Shown here in pieces: positions 35,601 through 43,958 of a stretch of DNA of 64,000 nucleotides. This stretch comes from Streptomyces albireticuli (lineage in GTDB: Bacteria > Actinomycetota > Actinomycetes > Streptomycetales > Streptomycetaceae): positions 620,001-684,000 of the forward strand of contig NZ_CP021744.1 in NCBI RefSeq assembly GCF_002192455.1, read 5' to 3'. Position 1 is the first letter of the stretch. Each line of letters begins with the position of its first letter. A program made the position numbers and the translations under genes. The notes under the pieces were generated by a model. It saw only the letters and a list, made by a program, of their open reading frames with translations, was not told where the DNA came from and searched no databases.

Positions 35601-37129
35601 CGGGCGAGCGCGGCGTCCTGGGCCTCGCGGAGGACGGTGAGGCCGGCGCCGTGCAGGGCGGGCGGCGCGGTGGTGTCCGGCGCGGTGGACCCTTCGGGGT
35701 CGGTGATCCCGGCGAGGGCCTGCTCGATGACGCGGGCGAACTCGACGAACTTGATCGCCGCGCCGTCCACGTCGAGGTCGGTGACGCGCACATCCGCGGT
35801 GCCGAGCGCCAGGGTGCGGCGGCCGTACGTGCCGTCGTCGTCCGCGTAGGGCTCGAAGCGCTGACCGGCGACGTGGCGCAGCTTCGTCCACGGCCGCAGG
35901 CTCTCGTCGGTGTTGAGGTGGCCCTGGGCGGCGGTGAAGACGACGCGCGCCTGCCATTGGTCGAGCGTGCCGGGTGGCGGGGTGACGAGCAGGTCGACGG
36001 CGAGGCCGAAGCGGCGGAGCAGCTCGGGGTAGTCGGCGAGGAGCGCGCAGGCGCCGTGGAAGTCGAGGTCCGGGCGCTCGGGAGGGGCGGGCGGTGCGTC
36101 CGGGGTGCCAGGGGTCGGGGGTGCGGCGGGGCGGTCGTAGAAGCGGTAGAGCTCGGCGAAGTAGAGCATGGGGCCGCCGCGCAGGTAGGGCTCCTCGTCG
36201 CGCCTCATGTGCTTGGGGCGGAAGGGGTTCTCGGCGGCGGGGATGCCGCCGCCGGTCCGCCCCGCGATGAGGTCGTCGAGGCGGGGGTAGCTCTTGCCGA
36301 CGGCTTTGGCGAGGGTCCTGATGGGGTCGGTGAGGGGGGTGAGGAGGTCGTCGAGCGCGGGGTGGTCCCAGCTGGGCGGGGCGGGTGGGGCTTCGGGGGA
36401 CGTGGCGGAGGGTGTGGCGGGATCCGGGGTCCCGGTTGTGTCCTCGCCGTGCGGGTCGCCGGCTGCCGGGCCGTCGGCCTTCGGACCGCCGGTGCCGTTC
36501 GCGTCACCGGCGTTGTTCGTCCCACCGGTGCCGTTCATCCCACCGGTGCTGTGGGACCCGCCGTCACCGTGCGCACCACCGCTGCCGTGCGTACCACCAT
36601 CACCATGCGATCCGCCGTCACCGTTCGCTCCACCGTCACTGTGCGCACCACCGTCACCGTTCGACCCCCCGTTGCCGTTCGACCCGCCCCCCGGAAAGGC
36701 CCGGTGGAACGCCGTCGTCGTCACGGCCGTCTCGTACAGCGCGTCGATCTGCTGGTGCACCGCCTGGCCGGGGAACGAGCGCAGGGTCGGCGGCACGCCC
36801 CGGGCGAGGGCCGCGGCCGTGGCGGAGGTGGGGCCGCGCACTTCGGTGGTGGGGGTGAAGAGGGTCTTCCAGACGGTGCTGGCGGGTGGCGGGAAGCGGC
36901 CGGCCTGTGCGGTGGTGGGCAGGGTGGTGCTCGCGCCCGCCGGCGGCCTGAACTCCACCTGGAGGGCCGGTACGTAGCCGGCCAGGGTCCGCGGCCAGTC
37001 CACGAAGCCGGGGAAGGCGCCGAGGGTCGTGCCCCCGGTCAGGCGGGGGCTGACCAGCACGGTCAGCCGGAGTTTGCCGTCGGCGGTGACCCCGTCGGGC
37101 AGGACGGTCCACCGGATCGTCTCGGGCAT
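32651..37129 (-). CDS. Giant protein of unknown function, 1492 residues (giant gene 1)
   Basis: No family recognised. No signal peptide or membrane helix is apparent. The N-terminal 145 residues are followed by a low-complexity glycine-rich segment (about residues 147-217) and a proline-rich stretch, then a long region of alternating predicted strands, with repeated T-Y-x-L-R-A-R-L-V-D-L-A-G-N-like Ig/fibronectin-style wording near residue 680 and a C-terminal block that ends LGKIVLEE. Charged D/E-rich loops are frequent, suggestive of a beta-rich, perhaps calcium-tolerant exported or scaffold protein, although no export signal is seen. It starts three bases after the stop of giant gene 2, so the two form one transcription unit. 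Codon bias is that of a normally expressed streptomycete gene. Confidence 0.85.
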   Translation of the reverse strand: MPETIRWTVLPDGVTADGKLRLTVLVSPRLTGGTTLGAFPGFVDWPRTLAGYVPALQVEFRPPAGASTTLPTTAQAGRFPPPASTVWKTLFTPTTEVRGPTSATAAALARGVPPTLRSFPGQAVHQQIDALYETAVTTTAFHRAFPGGGSNGNGGSNGDGGAHSDGGANGDGGSHGDGGTHGSGGAHGDGGSHSTGGMNGTGGTNNAGDANGTGGPKADGPAAGDPHGEDTTGTPDPATPSATSPEAPPAPPSWDHPALDDLLTPLTDPIRTLAKAVGKSYPRLDDLIAGRTGGGIPAAENPFRPKHMRRDEEPYLRGGPMLYFAELYRFYDRPAAPPTPGTPDAPPAPPERPDLDFHGACALLADYPELLRRFGLAVDLLVTPPPGTLDQWQARVVFTAAQGHLNTDESLRPWTKLRHVAGQRFEPYADDDGTYGRRTLALGTADVRVTDLDVDGAAIKFVEFARVIEQALAGITDPEGSTAPDTTAPPALHGAGLTVLREAQDAALARQMEDDARHVAGVDAGGAPLAAAVLDASHLLRGYRVDVGLVDEATGSVTAWRPLCARTGTYTVRRAGQPPVALAVGPDEGHVKASTVTEDKLKSDELYVHQALFGWHGWSLVAPPPGLTIGADNRPQVPDPEIDPDFPLDTKFRPTPGTLPPLRYGRTYRLRARLVDLAGNSLGPAAPTADARATAPVTYGRWEPVPPPALVPKWPFLEGESEPRMVIRSTVDDDGEPMTPDAWARDRNGKVPDHERESPVDGLDRRYRAFDERHLSPPKSSLQMAEQHGAYDNVFGPGKPDSVRRRFFAAARREAGSYLDTVVRLAENPDLTHDLKAFGQIRVAKHNVRDTEPLTELPVPRGAGLRPGEYVLHTADQLLLPYLPDVLARGVSLRGLPGADPNQTYDFPGPWPQAKPLRLKIVEGEGPPRWGGPFNRELTVFLPKAEFATVRVSCHLAPADLELFRNWQLLTSSKLWNDPVTGLPQQKKEELTAASADGENWMLTPWAELTLVHAVEKPLESPKLGELRFVRAAEDTFAGLRGEVRSHSRSTGQVDIDATWTEWSDDVLEPAPARVTGHAHVGAITVGRGQDSLPLRDVRHEFRDTRHRNVTYTPTATTRFREYFHPVLTAQPALITRKGPDSTGETGLGWPVLSSRRPEPPLVRHLVPTFRWERSVDHTAHRVTRVRRHAGLRVYLDRPWFSSGDDELLAVVLDPGRTTDPKLPDEMVSLCGNDPVWSDTTVLPRLTAEMFPGAKLTAADVVTAETVAGTTAAVKVVAYEPAFDERQRLWFCDIDVDLGAGPTATAYFPYLRLALARYQPYSVAPLHLSKIVTAEFAQLMPDREIAAAMTTDGRIHLDLSGPAALDAVGRRVGPGLPGMAASRRIVASVQSRGLTSGELDWVTTDSVVELTCVARGPGFAWTGDLTPPPPRLPQLSRYRMLVEEYETYLTDPATATGTVTAGGTALPVNRRLIHADYFGLATTLLGKIVLEE
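36479..36691 (-). repeat. 18-nt-period coding repeat (Gly-rich hexapeptides) in giant gene 1
   Basis: Encodes about eleven degenerate six-residue units of the type GGSNGD, GGAHSD, GGANGD, GGSHGD, GGTHGS. The tract separates the N-terminal domain from the rest of the protein and is probably a flexible spacer whose length can vary by slippage. Confidence 0.85.
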
Positions 37130-37132
37130 GGC

Positions 37133-40100
37133 TCAGCTCACTTCCGCGAAGGCGGTGCAGTACTCGTCGACGGGGTCGCGCCGGGTGCCGGTGGCGGGGT
37201 CGGTGTAGGGCGCCATCATCTCGGCGAAGGTGGGGGGCCGGACGGCGTCCGCGGCGGGTCCCCCGACTGCGGCGACGGTGGTGGGGCCGGAGCCCACGAA
37301 CCGCTTCTCGCACTCGATCGTGACGGACTGCGACCAGAAGCCGATGTGGACGCTGATCGTGATCCGGGCCCGGCCGAAGACGGTGTGGGTGCCGAAGTCC
37401 CAGGTCAGTTCGAGGTAGAGCTCGATGGAGGCGGAGATGATGCCGAGGACGTCGACCTCGCCCCGGGCGCGGAAGTAGCCGGTGAGCCGGGATTCACCGG
37501 ATTCGATCTCCAGCCGGAAGTAGATGCCGGCCATCACCGACAGGCTCCCGGAGGCGACGCCGAGGTTCATCGACAGCGCGGCCCCGAACTCCAGCGCCGC
37601 CTCCAGGACGGCCACCCGCTTCGGGGTCACGACGATGCCGAAGAAGCCGCCGCCGCCGAGCATGGAGACGGTCAGCCGGAAGGGTGCCTGGCGGGTGCAG
37701 AAGGAGAAGCGGACCTCCAGGGCCTTGCCGACGAACGGCAGGTCGAGGGAGGCGTCCAGGCGCAGGTTCTCCAGGCTGAACACGCCGATGGCGAGGCTGG
37801 GCAGGGGCAGCCCGTACGAGGCGACGATGCCGCTGGGGGTGACCTGGATGCCGGGCGGGTCGCTGAAGCCGTCGATCGGGATGAGCCGGCGCAGCGTCTC
37901 GACGAAGGCCAGTGGACCGGTGAACTTGACGCCCCGGAAGACCACCTCGATGTCGGGTTTCTTCCCGGCGCGGGCGGTGAAGCGGATGCGCGTGAACTCC
38001 AGCTCCATGGCGTCGAAGCCGGGTACGAGGACGAGCTTGAACTCCTCCAGGGTGCAGGTGATGTCCGCGCCCGAGGCGAGGTCGGGGCGGAGCGAGCCGC
38101 GGAGGTCGACGACGAGGGAGAAGCGGCCGTTGACCGGGTGCGGTACGAAGACGGGGGTGCTGCCCGGGCCCCAGGGCTGGATGCCGGGGTTCCACTCCAG
38201 CCGGGCGTTGACCGTCTCGGGGAGCTTGGCGCCGTCCGCGGCCTTCTCGACGGCCTGGCGCAGGGAGAGGATCCGCCCGGCGCCGTTGTTCCAGGTGGCG
38301 ACCTGTTCCCGGACGCGGACGAGGAGCGCCCGGACGCCGGCGTCCGCGTCGGCGGGCAGCGCGTCGAAGAGCTCGGTGAGGGCCGCGGCGAAGGCGTCGA
38401 AGGCCTCGTCGACGTGGCGCATGGTGAGCGGTTCGGTATGCCCCGCCAGGCGCTGGGCGAGGAAGTCGGTGACGGTCTTGACCAGGGCCTGCGCGGTGTC
38501 CACGACGCGCCGCGCGGCGGGTGGGTAGCGGCCGGCCTCGCGCTGGATCTGGTCGCGGACGCGGCGGAGGTCGGACAGGAATCCGGTGACGGCGCTGATG
38601 GTCTCGGTGAGGAACCGGGGGACCTTGAGGGCCTCGTCGAGCTTGGCGGCCTTGACGAGCTGGGCCAGGGGGACGACGCCGAGCAGGTTGGCGTCGAGGG
38701 CCCGGAAGAAGTCGTCCGGGTGGAACTCCCCGTTGGCGATCTTCTCCAGGGCGTCGGCGCCGGTGCCGGAGACGGGCCCGGTCGTGCGGGAGAGGCCGGC
38801 CACGTCGAAGCTGGGGGCCACGAGGCCGCCGGAGCGGTCGGAATGACCCTGGAAGTCCATCTTCAGGGGGTTCTGCGGGAGCAGGCCGAGGAAGACCTCG
38901 CCGGCGTTGCCGGGGCGGGCGCCCTCGGCGGCCTTCCGGAAGCCGGAGAGGGCGTAACGCTTGGCGTAGGCGACGGCGACCGTGGTGTCGCCGCCGCCGA
39001 GCCGGCTGACGGCGGGCACGGTGGCGGCCGCCCAGCGCAGCTGCGGGAGGAAGTGGGCGTCGCCCGGCCGCGGCCGGGCCGGGTCCTGCTCGGCCAGGCC
39101 GGGTGGCGCGGCCACGCCCCAGACCATGTGGGCGACGTCGAGGCTGGTGTCGTCGGGGCCGAGGCTGGGCGCGAGCGCCACGGACTGGCCGAGGAGGGCG
39201 GCGCTGGTCTCGGCGGGCGGGTCGGCGGGGGCGTCGGCCGCCTGCGGCAGGGGTGACAGGAGGTTGTACCGCCTGACGACGTCGGCGAGGGCGGTTCCCG
39301 TGGCGCGGTTCTCGGTGAGGAAGAGGAGGGGGGTGCGGAACTCGACGGTGCGGTTGCCGTGGTCGACAGCGGTGACCTTGAACCGGAAGGGGCTCTCGGC
39401 CGCGGTGGCGGGGATGAAGTCGCAGTCCCCGGGGTTGTCCGGCCGGTTGCTGAGGTTCGGTGTCACGAGGGTGTCGAGGCGCACGCTGGTGAAGGGGAAG
39501 AGGACGTTCGTCAGGTCGCTGGTGGGGTCCGCCGGGTCGGCGGGGAGGGGGCGTCCGGGCTCGTACGTCCGTACCGGCTGGCGGACGACGATGAACAGCC
39601 GCTGGAGGAGGAAGGCGGCGCGCGGGTCGGTGAACTTCCGTTCGGTGACCAGGACCAGGTCGGCGCGGTGGCCGAAGGGGCACAGACGGCCCGAGAACAT
39701 CAGGCGTACGTAGTGGTCGCGGCCCATCGACGCGCGGTGCCGCCACTCGGAGAGGGTGACGCCCGCGGGCCGGACGGGCCAGGTGCCGAGGCTGTCGAGC
39801 CAGCCTCCGACGGCCGACAGCATGAGGTTGCCGACCGCGACGGGCGTGGGTACGTAGGGCTTCCCGTCGGGTGTGCGCAGGCCCTCGCCCGAGGTGAGGT
39901 CGACGAGGTTCGTCCGCTGGGCCGGTGAGACCGAGGCCGGGAAGGTGGGTGGCGGCGGGGGTGGCGGTACGGGCTCGGGGTCCCGGTCGCGGTTCCAGAC
40001 GGCGCGGGCGGTGCGGCCGTCGGTGCGGGTGTGCCAGAGCTCGACGCGCTCGCCCGGTGCGGGGTCGTCGATCGCCCCGCGGTGGTTCCAGTGGGCCTTC

Positions 40101-40762
40101 TGGGTGGGTGACAGGAAGAGCCGGTAGGGCAGTTCGATGCCGGTGCGGGGGTGGGCGGGGTCGGCCAGCGGGTCCTGCGGGCCCGCGGGGGCCGTGTCGG
40201 GGGCGGCGTCGTCCGGTCCGCTGGTCTCGATCACGGCGCCGGCGGCCGCGGCGGCGGCGAGGGTGGTCTCCAGGCCGTAGCGGGCGGTGAGTTCGGCGGT
40301 GGTGCGCAGCAGGCGTACGAGCGCGAAGGCGCGGGCCACGTCGTCGGTGCCGTCCTCCGGGCCGTCGCTCTCGGGCAGCCGGATGGAGGTGACGGCCGGG
40401 GTCTCGGGCTCGCGGGCGGCGTCGACGACGCGGAGCCGCAGCCGCCGCATGGCGCCGAGCAGGCCGGTCTCGCTGTAGTCGATGGAGTCCTGCGGGCCGA
40501 CCTCGAAGACGAGCACGCTCCTGCCGCTGACGATCGAGTCGACGGGCCGGTCCCGGGGTTCGGCCGGCCTCTCCTCGTCGAAGGCCCGCTCCAGGACGTG
40601 CTGCGGCCCGAAGGTGACGACGAGCAGCCCGTCGGCCGACGGATCCGCGCGGACCAGCCGTCTGGGCCCCAGGCCGTCGGCGAACCGCAGCCCGGGGAAC
40701 CCGAACGTGAGGTCCAGCAGGTCGGTGCTCCGCAACAGACGGATCGGTGTGGGTGTGGTCAT
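37133..40762 (-). CDS. Giant protein of unknown function, 1209 residues (giant gene 2)
   Basis: No family recognised with certainty. The start MTTPTPIRLLRSTDLLDLTF lacks a signal peptide. The middle contains a proline run (about residue 265), then a long mixed alpha/beta region, a helical stretch (about 740-870: FLSDLRRVRDQIQREAG and onward), and a C-terminal beta-rich part of about 300 residues with glycine-flanked hydrophobic strands (SMLGGGGFFGIVVTP, RLTGYFRARGEVDVLG, ARITISVHIGFWSQSVTI). The alternation of hydrophobic and polar residues there suggests amphipathic strands. It is the first gene of a two-gene unit with giant gene 1. The ATG at 40762 follows a GGGGGG tract; upstream frame extension lacks a ribosome site. 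Confidence 0.85.
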   Translation of the reverse strand: MTTPTPIRLLRSTDLLDLTFGFPGLRFADGLGPRRLVRADPSADGLLVVTFGPQHVLERAFDEERPAEPRDRPVDSIVSGRSVLVFEVGPQDSIDYSETGLLGAMRRLRLRVVDAAREPETPAVTSIRLPESDGPEDGTDDVARAFALVRLLRTTAELTARYGLETTLAAAAAAGAVIETSGPDDAAPDTAPAGPQDPLADPAHPRTGIELPYRLFLSPTQKAHWNHRGAIDDPAPGERVELWHTRTDGRTARAVWNRDRDPEPVPPPPPPPTFPASVSPAQRTNLVDLTSGEGLRTPDGKPYVPTPVAVGNLMLSAVGGWLDSLGTWPVRPAGVTLSEWRHRASMGRDHYVRLMFSGRLCPFGHRADLVLVTERKFTDPRAAFLLQRLFIVVRQPVRTYEPGRPLPADPADPTSDLTNVLFPFTSVRLDTLVTPNLSNRPDNPGDCDFIPATAAESPFRFKVTAVDHGNRTVEFRTPLLFLTENRATGTALADVVRRYNLLSPLPQAADAPADPPAETSAALLGQSVALAPSLGPDDTSLDVAHMVWGVAAPPGLAEQDPARPRPGDAHFLPQLRWAAATVPAVSRLGGGDTTVAVAYAKRYALSGFRKAAEGARPGNAGEVFLGLLPQNPLKMDFQGHSDRSGGLVAPSFDVAGLSRTTGPVSGTGADALEKIANGEFHPDDFFRALDANLLGVVPLAQLVKAAKLDEALKVPRFLTETISAVTGFLSDLRRVRDQIQREAGRYPPAARRVVDTAQALVKTVTDFLAQRLAGHTEPLTMRHVDEAFDAFAAALTELFDALPADADAGVRALLVRVREQVATWNNGAGRILSLRQAVEKAADGAKLPETVNARLEWNPGIQPWGPGSTPVFVPHPVNGRFSLVVDLRGSLRPDLASGADITCTLEEFKLVLVPGFDAMELEFTRIRFTARAGKKPDIEVVFRGVKFTGPLAFVETLRRLIPIDGFSDPPGIQVTPSGIVASYGLPLPSLAIGVFSLENLRLDASLDLPFVGKALEVRFSFCTRQAPFRLTVSMLGGGGFFGIVVTPKRVAVLEAALEFGAALSMNLGVASGSLSVMAGIYFRLEIESGESRLTGYFRARGEVDVLGIISASIELYLELTWDFGTHTVFGRARITISVHIGFWSQSVTIECEKRFVGSGPTTVAAVGGPAADAVRPPTFAEMMAPYTDPATGTRRDPVDEYCTAFAEVS

Positions 40763-41171
40763 GTCGCCCCCCGCACATGGCGCGTTCGCGATGCCCGGGC
40801 GGTGGCTCGAACGTCCACACCGGCTGGCCGGAACGATGATCCGAACCACCGAACCGGACCGGCTGCCCGCCCCCTTCACCTACCCCGTTCGGCCCACCGT
40901 CAGTTGGGCCGAACGGGTCATAGGTCGTCGGCTCGGGGGCGGGGAGCGTGCCCAGGGACGGGGCGGTGTTCCCCTACCCGTAACCGGGGGCTTCGCCCCC
41001 GGGCCCCCTTTCGGCGCTCCGCGCGGTGAGGACCGGGCTTCGAGCCGGAGCCCCGCCGCACCCAAGCGTGTTACCCGGAGCCACACCCTCACCCCGAGTA
41101 CCATCCACCCTCGTCGGCCGCCATCATCCACCCCGTCGAATCGAGCCGCCTTGGACGTCACCGCACGCCGC
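40763..41171. other. 409-bp divergent region with two hairpins
   Basis: No gene seen. A perfect 13-bp inverted repeat (40884-40896 with 40905-40917, loop of eight) and a compact hairpin CCGGGGGC-TTC-GCCCCCGG (40984-41002), a form very common between streptomycete genes. Promoters for giant gene 2 (minus) and the DUF6328 gene (plus) should be here but are not obvious. Confidence 0.6.
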
Positions 41172-41206
41172 GGACCCCGTGCCGGGGTGACGTGAGCACG
41201 GGGTCC
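41172..41206 (+). promoter_or_regulatory. Hairpin enclosing the ribosome site and start codon of the DUF6328 gene
   Basis: An 11-bp perfect inverted repeat (41172-41182 with 41196-41206) leaves a 13-base loop that holds GGGGTGA and the GTG start at 41192. Folding of the mRNA would place the start in a hairpin loop. Confidence 0.5.
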
Positions 41207-41671
41207 GGGCGGGACGAGTCGCCGGAGGAGCGGGCCGACCGGCGGTGGGCGGAGTTGTTGCAGGAGGTGCGGGTCGCCCAGACGGGGGTCCAGATCCTGC
41301 TGGGTTTCCTGTTCATGGCCGTCTTCACGCCGCGCTTCGCCACGCTGCCGGCCGTGGACAAGGACATCTACACCGCGACGGTGATCCTGGGCGCCGCGAC
41401 GACCGCGGCGCTCATCGGGCCGGTGTCGATCCACCGTCTGCTCACCGGCCGCCGCCTCAAGCCGCAGACCGTCGCCTGGGCCTCGGCCCTGACGCTGGTC
41501 GGACTGCTCCTGCTGCTGGGCACCGTCATGGCGGCGCTGCTGCTCGTCCTGCGGGTCGCGCTGCGCGACGCCGCCGCGACGTGGATCGTCGCCGGGGTCG
41601 GCGGGTGGTTCGCGCTGTGCTGGTTCGCGCTGCCCCTGTGGGCCTTGGTCAGCGCCCGAGCGCGCGCTTGA
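41192..41671 (+). CDS. DUF6328 membrane protein
   Basis: 159 residues. A charged N-terminus (RDESPEERADRRWAELLQEVRVAQTG) is followed by four membrane helices, as in the DUF6328 family of actinobacteria. The motif RVAQTGVQILLGFLF is typical. Function unknown. The GTG start lies in the loop of a hairpin, see separate entry. Its 3' end overlaps the convergent small gene by 23 bases. Confidence 0.85.
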   Translation: MSTGSGRDESPEERADRRWAELLQEVRVAQTGVQILLGFLFMAVFTPRFATLPAVDKDIYTATVILGAATTAALIGPVSIHRLLTGRRLKPQTVAWASALTLVGLLLLLGTVMAALLLVLRVALRDAAATWIVAGVGGWFALCWFALPLWALVSARARA

Positions 41672-41972
41672 GCTGGGCCTTGTTCATGGACGAGCGGCCG
41701 TCCACGTTACGGCGCTGTGCCTCCGCGTACAGCTGGTCGTAGGTGGGCCCCTGGGCTCCGCTGTGCGAGCGCTGTCCGCCGCGCTTGGAGGACGACATGT
41801 CCTGGGTGGAGCTCTTGCTCGCGGTGCGGGACTCACCGGAGCGCGCGCGTTCCTTGTTCACCGTACGGGCGGCGATCTCCTTGGCCCGCTCGGTGCTCTC
41901 GCCGCGCTCCTCGGCGCTCTCCTTGATGTGCTCGTACTGCCGCTCACGCTTGGGACTGGACCCTCGGGGCAT
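41649..41972 (-). CDS. Small basic protein, plasmid-stabilization-like
   Basis: 107 residues, very rich in charged residues and without hydrophobic core until the C-terminus. The N-terminus (SPKRERQYEHIKESAEERGES, with AKEIAARTVNKERA) and the C-terminal Rho-N-like segment (YDQLYAEAQRRNVDGRSSM) match small proteins that are often labelled plasmid stabilization protein in Streptomyces, although they are chromosomal. It may bind nucleic acid. It lies near CsbD and an aldehyde dehydrogenase, in a stress-type neighbourhood. Confidence 0.8.
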   Translation of the reverse strand: MPRGSSPKRERQYEHIKESAEERGESTERAKEIAARTVNKERARSGESRTASKSSTQDMSSSKRGGQRSHSGAQGPTYDQLYAEAQRRNVDGRSSMNKAQLKRALGR

Positions 41973-42008
41973 CGTCGTCGATCCTCACCTTCCGGCGCCC
42001 GCGCCCGT

Positions 42009-42173
42009 TCAGTGCTTGAAGTTCTTCTTGGCCTTCTCCGCGGCTTCCTGGGCCTTGCCCACGACCTTCTCGCCGCGTCCCTCGGCCTCCATCCGCTTGT
42101 CGTCCATGGCCCGCCCGGCGGTCTCCTTGACCTGACCCTTCATCTGCTTCGCCTTCGCCTTGCCCTTACCCAT
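42009..42173 (-). CDS. CsbD-family stress protein
   Basis: 54 residues: lysine- and alanine-rich, hydrophilic, starting MGKGKAKAKQMKGQVKETAG and with EAEGRGEKVVGKAQEAAEK, the CsbD repeat. In Bacillus the family is under sigma-B; the role is unknown. The ATG at 42173 has GGAAGGA upstream. The same-strand gene for the plasmid-stabilization-like protein follows within 60 bases in the reverse direction of transcription order (upstream partner is that gene). Confidence 0.9.
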   Translation of the reverse strand: MGKGKAKAKQMKGQVKETAGRAMDDKRMEAEGRGEKVVGKAQEAAEKAKKNFKH

Positions 42174-42453
42174 GACGGTCGTCCTTCCGTTCGGGACCGG
42201 TCGTCGGGACCGGCCGTTGAGGGAGATGGAACGGGATATTCCGGAACCCACCTTGCAGCCACCCCGAGAGGCCCGCAACCGCACAGCTCGCGCGGCGCCG
42301 ACAGGAGTTCACGGGCCGCCCGGTCCAGGTACGGTTCCTGCCGCGCGCCACCGATCCGGACCATGTGCGACCGGGTGCCCGCGTTCCCGCGAAGTATCCA
42401 CGCGTCACCCGGATACGGTCCGGACGCGGGCCGGACGCGCGGCCGCCGCCCCG

Positions 42454-43860
42454 TCACCCGCCGTCCGGCTCCGCCCCGTGCCACACCGTCGTGATGTTGC
42501 AGAACTCGCGGATCCCGTGCCCCGACAGCTCCCGCCCGTACCCCGAGCGCTTCACGCCGCCGAACGGCAGCGCGGGGTGCGACGCCGTCATGCCGTTGAA
42601 GAAGACGCCGCCCGCCTCGATGTCCCGGACGAACCGGTCCTGCTCGGCCTCGTCCCGCGTCCAGACGTTCGAGCTGAGGCCGAAGGGGGTGTCGTTGGCC
42701 AGCTCCACGGCCTCGTCCAGGTCCCGCGCCCGGTACAGCGTGGCGACCGGGCCGAAGGCCTCCTCGTGGTGGATGCGCATCTCGTGGGTGACCCCGGCGA
42801 GGACGGTCGGCTCGTAGAACCAGCCCTTGGGGAGCTCCTTGGGCCGCCGCCCGCCGCACAGGGCGGTCGCGCCCCGGCCCACGGCGTCGTCGACGAGCTC
42901 CTCCAGGTCGGCGCGGCCCTGTTCGCTGGCCAGCGGTCCGACGTCGGTCGACTCGGCCATCGGGTCACCGACGGTCAGGGCCGCCATCCCGGCCGTGAAC
43001 CGCTCGGCGAAGGCGTCGTAGACGTCGGCGTGCACGATGAAGCGCTTGGCGGCGATGCAGGACTGCCCGTTGTTCTGCACCCGGGCGGTCACGGCGGTGC
43101 GCGCGGCCCGGTCGATGTCGGCGGAGGGCAGCACCACGTACGGGTCGCTGCCGCCCAGCTCCAGGACCGTCTTCTTGACCTCGTCCGCGGCGACCGCGGC
43201 GACCGCGCGGCCGGCCGGTTCACTGCCGGTGAGCGTGGCGGCGGCGACCCGCCGGTCGCGCAGGATCCCCTCGACGGCCCGGGAGCCGACGAGCAGGGTC
43301 TGGAAGCACCCGTCGGGGAAGCCGGCCCGGCGCAGCAGGTCCTCCAGGAAGAGCGCGGTCTGCGGCACGTTCGAGGCGTGCTTGAGCAGACCGACGTTGC
43401 CCGCCATCAGCGCGGGCGCGGCGAAGCGGACGACCTGCCAGAGCGGGAAGTTCCACGGCATGACGGCGAGGACCACGCCCAGCGGGCGGTAGCGCACCCG
43501 GGCGCGGACGGCGCCGGAGTCCTCGACCTCGGCGGCGTCGGGGTGCTCGTCGGCCAGCAGTTCCTCGGCGTGCCCGGCGTACCAGCGCATGGCCTTCGCG
43601 CACTTGGCGGCCTCGGCGCGGGCGGCGGCCAGGGGCTTGCCCATCTCCGTCGTCATGAGGCGGGCGGCGGTCTCCCGGTCGTGGTCCAGGAGGTCGGCGG
43701 CGAGCCCGAGGAGCCGGGCCCGTTCGGGGAAGCCGGTGGTGCGGTAGTGCCGGAACGCCGCGGCCGCGGTGGCCAGGCAGTACTCGATCTCCTCCGGTGC
43801 CAGCTCCTGGTAGGTCTTCAGCGTCTCACCGGTCGCCGGGTTCACCGTGGCGATGGGCAT
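42454..43860 (-). CDS. gabD: Succinate-semialdehyde dehydrogenase (NADP-dependent type)
   Basis: 468 residues of the aldehyde dehydrogenase superfamily. Catalytic set: Asn137 (MPWNFPLW), Glu234 (LELGGSDP) and nucleophile Cys268 ([12 protein letters not shown]). The short N-terminus ([17 protein letters not shown]) and these motifs fit the actinobacterial NADP-dependent succinic-semialdehyde dehydrogenase, last step of GABA breakdown to succinate. Other short-chain semialdehydes are possible substrates. It is followed on the same strand by nothing closely spaced; the MFS gene lies upstream. Confidence 0.88.
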   Translation of the reverse strand: MPIATVNPATGETLKTYQELAPEEIEYCLATAAAAFRHYRTTGFPERARLLGLAADLLDHDRETAARLMTTEMGKPLAAARAEAAKCAKAMRWYAGHAEELLADEHPDAAEVEDSGAVRARVRYRPLGVVLAVMPWNFPLWQVVRFAAPALMAGNVGLLKHASNVPQTALFLEDLLRRAGFPDGCFQTLLVGSRAVEGILRDRRVAAATLTGSEPAGRAVAAVAADEVKKTVLELGGSDPYVVLPSADIDRAARTAVTARVQNNGQSCIAAKRFIVHADVYDAFAERFTAGMAALTVGDPMAESTDVGPLASEQGRADLEELVDDAVGRGATALCGGRRPKELPKGWFYEPTVLAGVTHEMRIHHEEAFGPVATLYRARDLDEAVELANDTPFGLSSNVWTRDEAEQDRFVRDIEAGGVFFNGMTASHPALPFGGVKRSGYGRELSGHGIREFCNITTVWHGAEPDGG

Positions 43861-43958
43861 GGGTGTCCCTCCTCATGCTCGATGCCTCGACCTTGCAGCG
43901 GCCGGGCGGGCGGCGCAAGACGGACCCGGGCCGGACCCGGGCCGCCGCACGCGGGTGC

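Noticed and set aside
34808..39256. Open frame of 1482 codons on the plus strand, antisense to the giant genes
   Set aside because: It is a shadow frame of GC-rich coding DNA: glycine, valine, glutamate and arginine runs, no domain, and third-position bias that follows the minus-strand genes.
32651..40762. Giant genes as parts of a contractile injection system or a polyketide/peptide synthetase
   Set aside because: No sheath, baseplate, ATPase, carrier or condensation motifs are seen, and no partner genes of such systems are adjacent.
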